Shown: positions 1 through 5,337 of the stretch, in pieces
How the letters are laid out: every line of letters begins with the position of its first letter
How positions within the stretch are numbered: position 1 is the first letter of the stretch
Origin: Pedosphaera sp.
Lineage (GTDB): Bacteria > Verrucomicrobiota > Verrucomicrobiia > Limisphaerales > SXTU01
Length of the DNA stretch: 5,484 bases
Direction: 5' to 3'
Assembly (NCBI GenBank): GCA_009695395.1
Contig: SIBB01000256.1
Location: 1-5,484 of the forward strand
Notes under the pieces: generated by a model
Database searches by the model: none
What the model saw: the letters and a program-made list of their open reading frames with translations, nothing else
What the model was told of the DNA's origin: nothing
Translations under genes and position numbers: made by a program

Positions 1-141
1 CGTGCGCCACGGCGCGGCGTCCACGTGGCAGTGGCGGCAGGCTTGGTTGCACTTGCGCCCCACGTTTACTTGCAGCGTGTGCAGTGGGGCGCGGCGCAGC
101 GCGCGGCCGTGGCGGGCGAGCTGTTGGGTGAAGTGGGTCAT
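1..141 (-). CDS. arsS: ArsS-like radical SAM protein, N-terminal fragment (cut by the window edge)
   Basis: Only the first 47 codons are present; the gene runs off the left edge. The ATG is at 141-139, with an in-frame TGA at 159-157 and no other standard start between them, so this start is well constrained. The fragment reads LQVNVGRKCNQACRHCHVDA at about residues 23-42. It contains the CxxxCxxC cluster (Cys31, Cys35, Cys38) that binds the [4Fe-4S] centre of radical SAM enzymes. The CNQxCxHCHVDAxP context is what I associate with the ArsS / radical SAM-Cys-rich family, linked to arsenosugar synthesis after ArsM methylates arsenic. Family members normally have a C-terminal Cys-rich domain, sometimes ending in selenocysteine; that part is not visible. 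No Shine-Dalgarno sequence precedes the ATG. It lies downstream of the phosphatase gene on the same strand, separated by an inverted repeat. Radical SAM membership is firm; the ArsS assignment rests on a short motif. Confidence 0.75.
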   Translation of the reverse strand, partial: MTHFTQQLARHGRALRRAPLHTLQVNVGRKCNQACRHCHVDAAPWRT

Positions 142-158
142 GGCACGAAACGCAATTC

Positions 159-247
159 AGCCAAGGATTAAACGCGGATTGAACACGGAGAGCGGGAAGG
201 TCAAAGGCCGCAATTTTCCGTGTTCTGGCCGTGTTTCATCCGTGGCT
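159..247. repeat. Imperfect inverted repeat, 33-base arms, between phosphatase and arsS-like genes
   Basis: The left arm 159-191 matches the reverse complement of the right arm 215-247 at 26 of 33 positions, around a 23-base spacer. Each arm carries CACGGA-type units: CCAAGGAT, CGCGG and GAACACGG on one side, CCACGGAT, CACGG and GAACACGG on the other. It begins 13 bases past the phosphatase stop and ends 17 bases before the arsS-like ATG, so it fills nearly the whole gap. It could act as a terminator for the phosphatase transcript, or be one copy of a dispersed intergenic repeat. A TTGACC (204-199) with TTCAAT (183-178) at 15-base spacing on the minus strand is a very weak promoter candidate inside it. 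Confidence 0.6.
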
Positions 248-260
248 AAAATGCCCGCGC

Positions 261-1790
261 TCACAGCACCTTCATCACGATGCACGTCACGTCGTCTTGC
301 TGTTCGGTGCCTTTGCAGAAGTCACGCACGGCGAGGTAGAGCGCGTCCACGATTTGCGCAGCAGACCGGTCGCGGTTGGCTCGCAGCACGCTGAGCATCC
401 GGTCGGTGCCAAACATTTCGTCGTCCGGCCCCATCGCCTCCTCGATGCCGTCGGTCAGCAGCAGCGCGACTTCACCCGGTTCCAGCACGATGACCGGCGC
501 GTTGCGATATTCCGTGGTCGGGCGCATCCCGAGCGGGACGCCGGTGCGGCGGAGTTCCATCCGCACGCTGCCATCGGGGGCGAGGAGGTAGCCGGGCGGA
601 TGGCCAGCGCTGACGTAAGTGAGGCGGCGGTGCGCGGCGTCCAGCCGGCCCAGGAACAGCGTGACGAAGCGCTCGTCGCCAATGTCCTCGGCCAGCGCGA
701 GGTTGGTGCGGGTGAGCACCTCGCCAGGGTCGGCGCGATTCAGCGCGGCGATACGCACGTAGGCGCGCGTCTCGGCCATCAGCAGCGCGGGGCCGATGCC
801 GTGGCCGGTCACGTCGCCAACGACGAGGCCGAGGCCGTTGTCCGCCATCGGGATGAAGTCGAAGTAGTCGCCGCCCGCCGCCGCCGCCGGGAAGGCCGCG
901 CCGGCGATGTCGAAGCCGGGCAGGCTCGGCGCGGCCTTGGGAAACAGGTGTTGCTGAATCTCGCGAGCCACGCGGAACTGCTCGGCGTGTTCGAGTAGCT
1001 CGCGGCGGTTGCGCTCGCGCTCGGTGATGTCGCGAATGAACGCGACGAAGAGCCGCTGGCCGCCCAGCTCAATGTCGTTGAACGCGAGTTCCAGCAGGAC
1101 TTCGGAGCCGTCGCGTTTCACGCCGGCGGTTTCGAGCGAATGACGTTGGGCGGCGGTCACGATTTGACCGACCTTTCGATGCAGCGCGGTGCCCGAGGTT
1201 CCTTGGAGCTTATCCGGCAGGAGCAGCGCGAGGTTCTTGCCGACTAATTCTGCAGGTGCGTAGCCGAAGACGTTTTGCACCGCCGGATTGGCGAAGAGGA
1301 TGTCGCTCTTCGCGTCCAGCAGCAGGATGGCGTCGGGGGCGGTTTCCCAGAGGAGGCGGTAGCGCTGCTCGCTCTCCCGCAGCTCGCTCTCGGCGCGGCG
1401 GCGTGCGGCGCGACCGGCGGCGTCGCGCAACTCACGCTCCACTGCAGGCACGAGGCGCGCGAGGTTGCCCTTCATCAGGTAATCACTCGCGCCGGACTTC
1501 ATCGCAGCCACGGCGACGTCTTCGCCGATGCCGCCGGAGACGATGATGAAGGGGAGGTCGAGCTTCGTGGCGAGAAGGAGCTGGAGCGCGAGCGTGGCGT
1601 TGAAGCCGGGGAGGTTGTAGTCGGAGAGAACGATGTCCCACTGGCGGTGCGTGAGCGCGGCGGCCATGGCGTCGGCGGTCTCGACGCGCTCGTGAGTCGT
1701 GGCGTAGCCGCCGCGGTCCAGGAGGCGGATGAGCATCTTGGCGTCGAACTCGGAGTCTTCGACCACGAGGACGCGCAAGGGTGTTTTCAT
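261..1790 (-). CDS. Response regulator: receiver-PAS-PP2C (SpoIIE/RsbU-type) serine phosphatase
   Basis: A 509-residue cytoplasmic protein with three modules. Residues 5-120 are a CheY-like receiver: acidic pair Glu11-Asp12, phosphoacceptor Asp57 (LSDYNLPG), Ser85 and Lys107. Residues about 141-257 are a PAS sensor (ESEQRYRLLWETAPDAILLL, ending in FIRDITERE), flanked by charged helices at about 112-143 and 258-285. Residues about 287-509 are a PP2C/SpoIIE phosphatase with the metal-binding aspartates in place: Asp308 (GGDYFD), Asp326 (GDVTGHG), Asp447 (LLTDGIEEA) and Asp499-Asp500 (QQDDVT). Known relatives dephosphorylate anti-sigma-factor antagonists in partner-switching pathways, so phosphorylation of Asp57 by an unseen histidine kinase probably controls phosphatase activity. 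No kinase, anti-sigma factor or antagonist is nearby. The ATG is 20 bases after the trpC stop, without a Shine-Dalgarno sequence but with a promoter-like element directly upstream. The domain assignment is secure; the target is unknown. Confidence 0.93.
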   Translation of the reverse strand: MKTPLRVLVVEDSEFDAKMLIRLLDRGGYATTHERVETADAMAAALTHRQWDIVLSDYNLPGFNATLALQLLLATKLDLPFIIVSGGIGEDVAVAAMKSGASDYLMKGNLARLVPAVERELRDAAGRAARRRAESELRESEQRYRLLWETAPDAILLLDAKSDILFANPAVQNVFGYAPAELVGKNLALLLPDKLQGTSGTALHRKVGQIVTAAQRHSLETAGVKRDGSEVLLELAFNDIELGGQRLFVAFIRDITERERNRRELLEHAEQFRVAREIQQHLFPKAAPSLPGFDIAGAAFPAAAAGGDYFDFIPMADNGLGLVVGDVTGHGIGPALLMAETRAYVRIAALNRADPGEVLTRTNLALAEDIGDERFVTLFLGRLDAAHRRLTYVSAGHPPGYLLAPDGSVRMELRRTGVPLGMRPTTEYRNAPVIVLEPGEVALLLTDGIEEAMGPDDEMFGTDRMLSVLRANRDRSAAQIVDALYLAVRDFCKGTEQQDDVTCIVMKVL

Positions 1791-1796
1791 GGCGGC

Positions 1797-1825
1797 AGCG
1801 TAGTGAAGACTCAGCCGCCTAACAA
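1797..1825 (-). promoter_or_regulatory. Candidate promoter of the phosphatase gene, possibly leaderless
   Basis: On the minus strand TTGTTA (1825-1820) is followed after exactly 17 bases by TACGCT (1802-1797), then six bases, then the ATG at 1790. TTGTTA matches the sigma-70 -35 consensus at 4 of 6 positions, and TACGCT fits TANNNT. Initiation 6-8 bases after the hexamer would fall on or next to the start codon. The element overlaps the last codons of trpC, so the phosphatase could be expressed independently of trpC. The same CTACGCT occurs before prfB and the permease. Confidence 0.4.
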
Positions 1826-2614
1826 CTCCCGCGCTTTCGCTCCGAGGTCGGCTTCGCGCATGAGCGACTCACCGACGAGAATGGCGCGCGCGCCCGCACG
1901 CTTCAGACGCAGCACGTCTGCGCGCGTGTGGATGCCACTCTCAGCGACGAGCAACGCGGCGTGGTTGGTGCCGAGGCCGGAGAAGAGCCGCGTGGCGATG
2001 CGCTCGGTGGTGGCCATGTCCACCGTGAAGGTTTTTAGGTCGCGGTTGTTCACGCCGATGAGCTGCGCGCCGGCGGCGAGGGCGCGTTCCAGCTCGGCTT
2101 CGTCGTGGACTTCCACCAGCGCGGCCAGGCCAGCATCCGTGGCGAGCTGGTGGAACTCGCGGAGTTGGTGGTCTTCGAGAATCGCGACGATGAGCAGGAT
2201 GGCGTCCGCGCCCCACTGGACGGCCTCGCGGATTTGGCGGGCATCAATGATGAAGTCCTTGCGCAGGAGCGGGAGGTCCACGGCGGCGCGGATGGCGGCC
2301 AAGTAGTCGAGTGAGCCTTGAAAGAACTTCTCATCAGTCAACACGGAGAGGCAGCTCGCACCGGCAGCTTGATACTCCAAGGCAATCTTCACCGGGTCGA
2401 AGTCCGCGCGGATGACGCCCTTGGACGGCGAGGCTTTCTTCACCTCGGCGATGAGCGCCACGTCGCCGCAGCGGGGCTGGCGGACGGCACCGAAGAAGTC
2501 GCGGAGGCCCCGCTGCCGGAGGGCAGTGCGCAATTCAGCGGCAGTCACCGGCTCGTTCGGGAGCTTGGCGATTTCGAGCCGCTTCTGGGCGACGATGGTG
2601 TCGAGGATGGACAA
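1811..2614 (-). CDS. trpC: Indole-3-glycerol phosphate synthase
   Basis: A 267-residue TIM-barrel enzyme that closes the ring of 1-(o-carboxyphenylamino)-1-deoxyribulose 5-phosphate to give indole-3-glycerol phosphate in tryptophan synthesis. The family's active-site blocks are all present: IAEVKKASPSKG with Glu57 and Lys59, LLRKDFIID with catalytic Lys119, ALVEVHDEAEL with Glu168, IGVNNRDLKTF with Asn189, and AESGI with Glu225-Ser226. Length is normal for a monofunctional enzyme; there is no fused TrpF domain. The start is TTG (2614-2612): an in-frame TGA lies 12 bases upstream, no ATG or GTG lies between, and the resulting N-terminus SILDTIVAQKRLEIA is typical of the family. No Shine-Dalgarno sequence is visible. 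It lies 64 bases downstream of prfB and 20 bases upstream of the phosphatase. No other trp gene is in the window, so it is probably not part of a compact trp operon. Identification is very secure. Confidence 0.97.
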   Translation of the reverse strand: MSILDTIVAQKRLEIAKLPNEPVTAAELRTALRQRGLRDFFGAVRQPRCGDVALIAEVKKASPSKGVIRADFDPVKIALEYQAAGASCLSVLTDEKFFQGSLDYLAAIRAAVDLPLLRKDFIIDARQIREAVQWGADAILLIVAILEDHQLREFHQLATDAGLAALVEVHDEAELERALAAGAQLIGVNNRDLKTFTVDMATTERIATRLFSGLGTNHAALLVAESGIHTRADVLRLKRAGARAILVGESLMREADLGAKARELLGG

Positions 2615-2641
2615 GGGAAGTATTCAGTAACCAGAGTTCGG

Positions 2642-2671
2642 TCAGTCGTCCAGCGCCACGTTCGCGACTGA
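2642..2671. repeat. Short inverted repeat between prfB and trpC
   Basis: TCAGTCG at 2642-2648 and its exact reverse complement CGACTGA at 2665-2671 enclose a 16-base loop in the 64-base gap after the prfB stop. A stem of seven pairs with no T-tract on the transcribed (minus) strand is a poor intrinsic terminator. It could attenuate readthrough from prfB into trpC or be fortuitous. Apart from this the gap shows nothing clear. Confidence 0.3.
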
Positions 2672-2678
2672 ACACTGC

Positions 2679-3822
2679 TTACTCCTCTTCCTCCGGCACG
2701 CCCTGCATCCGCTTCGCCGGACATCCCGCGCGGAGCCAGGCGTTCACGTAGTCGTCCAGCGCGCCATCCATCACGGCTTGGACATTGCTGGTCTGCACGC
2801 CGGTGCGGAGGTCCTTCACCATGCGATAGGGCTGGAAGACGTAGCTGCGAATCTGCTGGCCGAAGCCAATCGCCCCCTTCTCCCCGTAGAAGCGTTCCAT
2901 CTCGGACTTCTGCTGGTCCTCGCGGAGCGCGTAGAGCTTGGCCAGGAGCATCTTCATGCACGTCGCGCGGTTCTGGTGCTGCGAGCGCTGACCTTGCGAC
3001 GCGACGACGATGCCGGTGGGCATATGCGTGATGCGGACGGCGGTCTCGACCTTGTTCACGTTCTGCCCGCCCTTGCCGCCGGAGCGGAAGGTGTCGGTCT
3101 TCAGATCAATCGGGTTGATGACGATGTCGCCCGCTTCCTCAATCTCGGCGATGACGTCCACGCTGGCGAAGCTCGTGTGCCGGCGGCCGTTCGAGTCGAA
3201 GGGGGAGATGCGGACGAGCCGATGGACGCCGCGCTCGGCCTTGGCGAAGCCGTAAACGTTCTCGCCCTCGATGGTCATGGTCGCGCTCTTCACACCGGCG
3301 ACTTCGCCCTGGAGAATGTCGGTGACTTCCACCTTCCAGCCGCGCAGTTCGGCCCAGCGCTGATACATGCGCTGGAGCATATACGCCCAGTCTTGGGCCT
3401 CAGTGCCGCCGGCACCGGCGTTGATGCTGAGGATGCAGCCGTTCTTATCGTGCGGGCCTTTGAGGAGAAAGCTCAGTTCCAGCGCGTCGAGTTCCTTGAC
3501 GAACTTATCGATCTCGCGCGTGAGCTCGCGGAGGACGAGCGACTGGGCTTCGAGGGGTTCGGCCTCGCCCAGTTCGACCATCATGCGGGAGTCTTCGAGC
3601 TGCTTCTCGGCGGCGAGGAGTGGGTCGAGCTTCTTGCGGAGGCCATTCGCCTCATCAATTGCCTTTTGCGCCTGCTCGCGGTTGTTCCAAAAAGACTCCT
3701 GCGCCATCACGGAGTCCAGCTCCGCTAAGCGTTTCTGCGTGCCGGGTAAGTCAAAGAAACCTCCGTAACTGCGCGAGCTTCTCGGCGGTGGCGACTAACT
3801 GGACTTTCACTAGGTCGAACAT
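2679..3822 (-). CDS. prfB: Peptide chain release factor 2, expressed by programmed +1 frameshift
   Basis: RF2 recognises UGA and UAA and triggers peptidyl-tRNA hydrolysis on the ribosome. The gene has two overlapping frames. Codons 1-23 run from ATG 3822-3820 to CTT 3756-3754 (MFDLVKVQLVATAEKL..RRFL) and meet an in-frame TGA at 3753-3751. Skipping base 3753 continues as DLPGTQKRLAELDS in the frame that ends at 2679, giving 380 residues. In that numbering the UGA-reading tripeptide SPF is at 206-208 and the catalytic GGQ at 251-253, within one residue of the E. coli positions, which supports both the start and the shift. The N-terminal helical domain (SFWNN, about 40-120) is normal. The C-terminus is somewhat longer than in E. 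coli and ends in four glutamates. The ATG lacks a Shine-Dalgarno sequence but has CTACGCT eight bases upstream. Annotating the gene from GTG 3710 would lose 37 residues. Confidence 0.96.
3750..3765 (-). promoter_or_regulatory. prfB programmed +1 frameshift site
   Basis: The minus strand reads CGGAGG (3765-3760), TTT (3759-3757), CTT (3756-3754), TGA (3753-3751), C (3750). This is the known RF2 recoding signal: an internal Shine-Dalgarno-like hexamer three bases before the slippery CUU, then UGA followed by C. The spacing is the same as in E. coli (AGGGGG, UAU, CUU UGA C). When RF2 is scarce the ribosome pauses at UGA, slips +1 onto UUU and reads on. When RF2 is abundant it terminates and yields a 23-residue peptide, so RF2 limits its own synthesis. 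Confidence 0.95.
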
Positions 3823-3830
3823 CGGGCGGG

Positions 3831-3837
3831 AGCGTAG
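3831..3837 (-). promoter_or_regulatory. CTACGCT start-proximal motif upstream of prfB (-10-like)
   Basis: CTACGCT (3837-3831) lies eight bases before the prfB ATG and includes the TANNNT hexamer TACGCT (3836-3831). No good -35 is found at 17-18 bases; the best is TTCCCG or TTTCCC in a pyrimidine-rich stretch. A -10 here would place initiation at or very near the ATG. Support comes mainly from the same heptamer before two other start codons in the window. Confidence 0.35.
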
Positions 3838-3838
3838 A

Positions 3839-3871
3839 GGGAAAGTGGGAAGGCGGGAAAGTGAGAAAGTG
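3839..3871 (+). repeat. Purine-rich GAAAGTG direct repeats
   Basis: GGGAAAGTG occurs at 3839-3847 and 3855-3863, and a related AGAAAGTG at 3864-3871, inside an almost pure A/G run on the plus strand from about 3829 to 3875. The tract occupies the upstream flank of prfB in the gap between the divergent genes prfB and the permease. It could be a protein-binding array, a strand-asymmetric structure or simple-sequence drift; nothing visible decides which. Confidence 0.5.
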
Positions 3872-3891
3872 AGCGGGGCATAATTCTCTCC

Positions 3892-3909
3892 CACCTGCTC
3901 ACCTGCTCA
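3892..3909 (+). repeat. Tandem CACCTGCT duplication
   Basis: CACCTGCT is repeated exactly in tandem at 3892-3899 and 3900-3907, followed by CA, the start of a further unit. It lies 60-77 bases before the permease start, on the permease side of the divergent intergenic region. The position would suit a regulator-binding site, but two short copies can also arise by replication slippage. Confidence 0.4.
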
Positions 3910-3950
3910 ATTACCCGCACCTTTCTCTAGCCGCGCCGCGCCGCGAGCCG

Positions 3951-3957
3951 CTACGCT
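3951..3957 (+). promoter_or_regulatory. CTACGCT start-proximal motif upstream of the permease (-10-like)
   Basis: CTACGCT lies 11 bases before the permease ATG and includes TACGCT (3952-3957), a TANNNT hexamer. It sits just after a GCCGCGCC-rich stretch. No convincing -35 element is at the usual distance. If it is a -10, the transcript would begin only a few bases before the ATG, consistent with the absence of a Shine-Dalgarno sequence there. Confidence 0.33.
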
Positions 3958-3968
3958 GCTCCCCGCCC

Positions 3969-5252
3969 ATGCGCGCCCGTGCTCTCATCCGAATCGTCCA
4001 GCTCGGCATCAAAAGCCTCCTACTGCACAAGATGCGCTCCGGCCTGACGATGCTGGGCATCATCTTCGGCGTCTGCTCGGTCATCGCGATGCTCGCCATC
4101 GGCGAGGGCGCGAGCTACGAGGCACAGGAGGCCATCAAGAAGCTCGGCTCCAGCAACATCATCCTGCGCAGCATCAAGCCGCCGCAGGACTCGAAGGCCA
4201 ACGCCGGCCGCAGCTACGTCAACGAATACGGCATCACCTACGGCGACGTCACGCGGCTGGAGAGCACCATCCCCGGCATCAAACGCGTCCTGCCCATGCG
4301 CATCATCCGCGACGAGGTCCGCTTCAACACCCACGTCCAGCAGGCCCAAATCATCGGCACGCACCCGATTTACGCCGAGCTGAACGGCGTGGACATCATG
4401 CGCGGACGCTTCCTCACGGAGATCGACGAGATCCATCACAACAACGTCTGCGTGCTCACCGTGAGCCTCGCGGAGAGCTTGTTTCCCTACCAGGACCCGC
4501 TCGAACAGGAAGTGAAGATCGGCTCCGACTACCTCACCGTCGTCGGCCTCGTGCGCGAGCGCGGCACGGCGGACAAGCGCCCACAATCCGGCCAGATGGA
4601 GGGCCAACCCCTCGACAGTAATCTCTACGTGCCCCTCGCCACGACCAAGAGCCGCTTCGGCGAAACCATCTTCAAGCGCAGCGCCGGCTCCTACGAGGCC
4701 GAGAAGGTCCAGCTCCACCAAGTCACCGTGCAGTTCAAAACCGTGGACGATGTCGAGGTGGCCGTGCCGATGATTCGCACGCTCTTCAAACGCTTCCATC
4801 CCAAGACCGACTACGAGGTCATCGTGCCGCTGGAGCTGCTGCGGCAGGCCGAGGCCACCAAGCGCATCTTCAACATCGTGCTTGGCTCCATCGCCGCCAT
4901 CTCGCTCATCGTCGGGGGCATCGGCATCATGAACATCATGCTGGCCACCGTCACTGAGCGGACGCGCGAGATCGGCATCCGCCGCGCGCTCGGCGCGAAG
5001 AAGCAGGACATCATCACGCAGTTCCTCGTCGAGACGGTGGTGCTGTCCGTCGGTGGCGGCTTGATCGGTGTCGTCGTGGGCGTGGCAACTCCGATGCTGG
5101 TGTCCCAGCTCACGGACATGAGAACCATCGTCACGCCGATGTCCGTGCTGGTTTCCTTCGGCATCTCCGGCTTGGTAGGCGTGGTCTTCGGTATCTACCC
5201 CGCCTCCCGCGCTGCGGCGCTGGATCCCATCGAGGCGCTGCGGCACGAGTAG
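3969..5252 (+). CDS. MacB/FtsX-family ABC transporter permease
   Basis: A 427-residue inner-membrane protein with the MacB-type permease layout. After a short basic cytoplasmic segment (RIVQLGIKSLLLHKMRSGLT) come TM1 (about 27-45), a large extracytoplasmic core (about 46-295), then TM2 (about 299-325), TM3 (about 353-375) and TM4 (about 390-411), ending in the family signature PASRAAALDPIEALRHE. The conserved ERTREIGIRRALGAKK loop (330-345), which couples to the ATPase, follows TM2. MacB relatives use ATP hydrolysis outside the membrane compartment to move the periplasmic core, and export macrolides, lipopeptides or lipoproteins with a membrane-fusion partner. The ATPase that E. coli MacB carries at its N-terminus is absent, and no separate ATPase or HlyD-like gene lies within the window. 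The substrate cannot be inferred. It is divergent from prfB; the ATG at 3969 gives the normal family N-terminus. Confidence 0.94.
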   Translation: MRARALIRIVQLGIKSLLLHKMRSGLTMLGIIFGVCSVIAMLAIGEGASYEAQEAIKKLGSSNIILRSIKPPQDSKANAGRSYVNEYGITYGDVTRLESTIPGIKRVLPMRIIRDEVRFNTHVQQAQIIGTHPIYAELNGVDIMRGRFLTEIDEIHHNNVCVLTVSLAESLFPYQDPLEQEVKIGSDYLTVVGLVRERGTADKRPQSGQMEGQPLDSNLYVPLATTKSRFGETIFKRSAGSYEAEKVQLHQVTVQFKTVDDVEVAVPMIRTLFKRFHPKTDYEVIVPLELLRQAEATKRIFNIVLGSIAAISLIVGGIGIMNIMLATVTERTREIGIRRALGAKKQDIITQFLVETVVLSVGGGLIGVVVGVATPMLVSQLTDMRTIVTPMSVLVSFGISGLVGVVFGIYPASRAAALDPIEALRHE

Positions 5253-5259
5253 CGCCCCC

Positions 5260-5310
5260 TACCTAAAACGGCGTTACACCCCGCAGTTGAGGCGGAGTTT
5301 TGGAGAGGTA
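5260..5310 (+). terminator. Weak terminator-like fold after the permease gene
   Basis: TACCT and AAAAC (5260-5269) can pair with GTTTT (5297-5301) and AGGTA (5306-5310), with a four-base bulge. Inside, CCGC (5281-5284) pairs with GCGG (5292-5295) across a seven-base loop, followed by AGTTTT. It begins eight bases after the permease stop. The stems are short and the T-run is only four, so it is marginal as an intrinsic terminator; it could instead be the edge of the repeat element to its right. Confidence 0.3.
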
Positions 5311-5337
5311 TGCCCCGACGGATTCCAGGAAGCTCCA

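Noticed and set aside
2..394. 130-residue plus-strand frame at the left edge
   Set aside because: It crosses the arsS-like N-terminus, the inverted repeat and the end of the phosphatase gene; the minus-strand radical SAM motif is the convincing reading.
231..2306. Long plus-strand open frames opposite the phosphatase and trpC (231-998 and 1275-2306)
   Set aside because: Low-complexity Arg/Ala/Val/Glu/Ser-rich translations opposite well-identified genes.
2778..3728. 316-residue open frame antisense to prfB
   Set aside because: Shadow of prfB; no recognisable motif, and RF2 with GGQ and SPF is unambiguous on the other strand.
3751..3753. In-frame TGA in prfB read as a disabling mutation or sequencing error
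   Set aside because: The surrounding CGGAGG-TTT-CTT-TGA-C is the known functional frameshift signal, so the gene is intact.
3810..3881. 23-residue upstream frame overlapping the prfB start (ATG 3881, TAG 3812-3810, minus strand)
   Set aside because: No ribosome binding site, and it runs through the low-complexity pyrimidine-rich strand; a leader peptide role would be speculation.
4020..5246. 408-residue open frame antisense to the permease
   Set aside because: The composition (Asp, His, Ala, Gly, Leu and Val-rich) is typical of a shadow frame opposite a GC-rich gene; the plus-strand permease is clearly the real gene.
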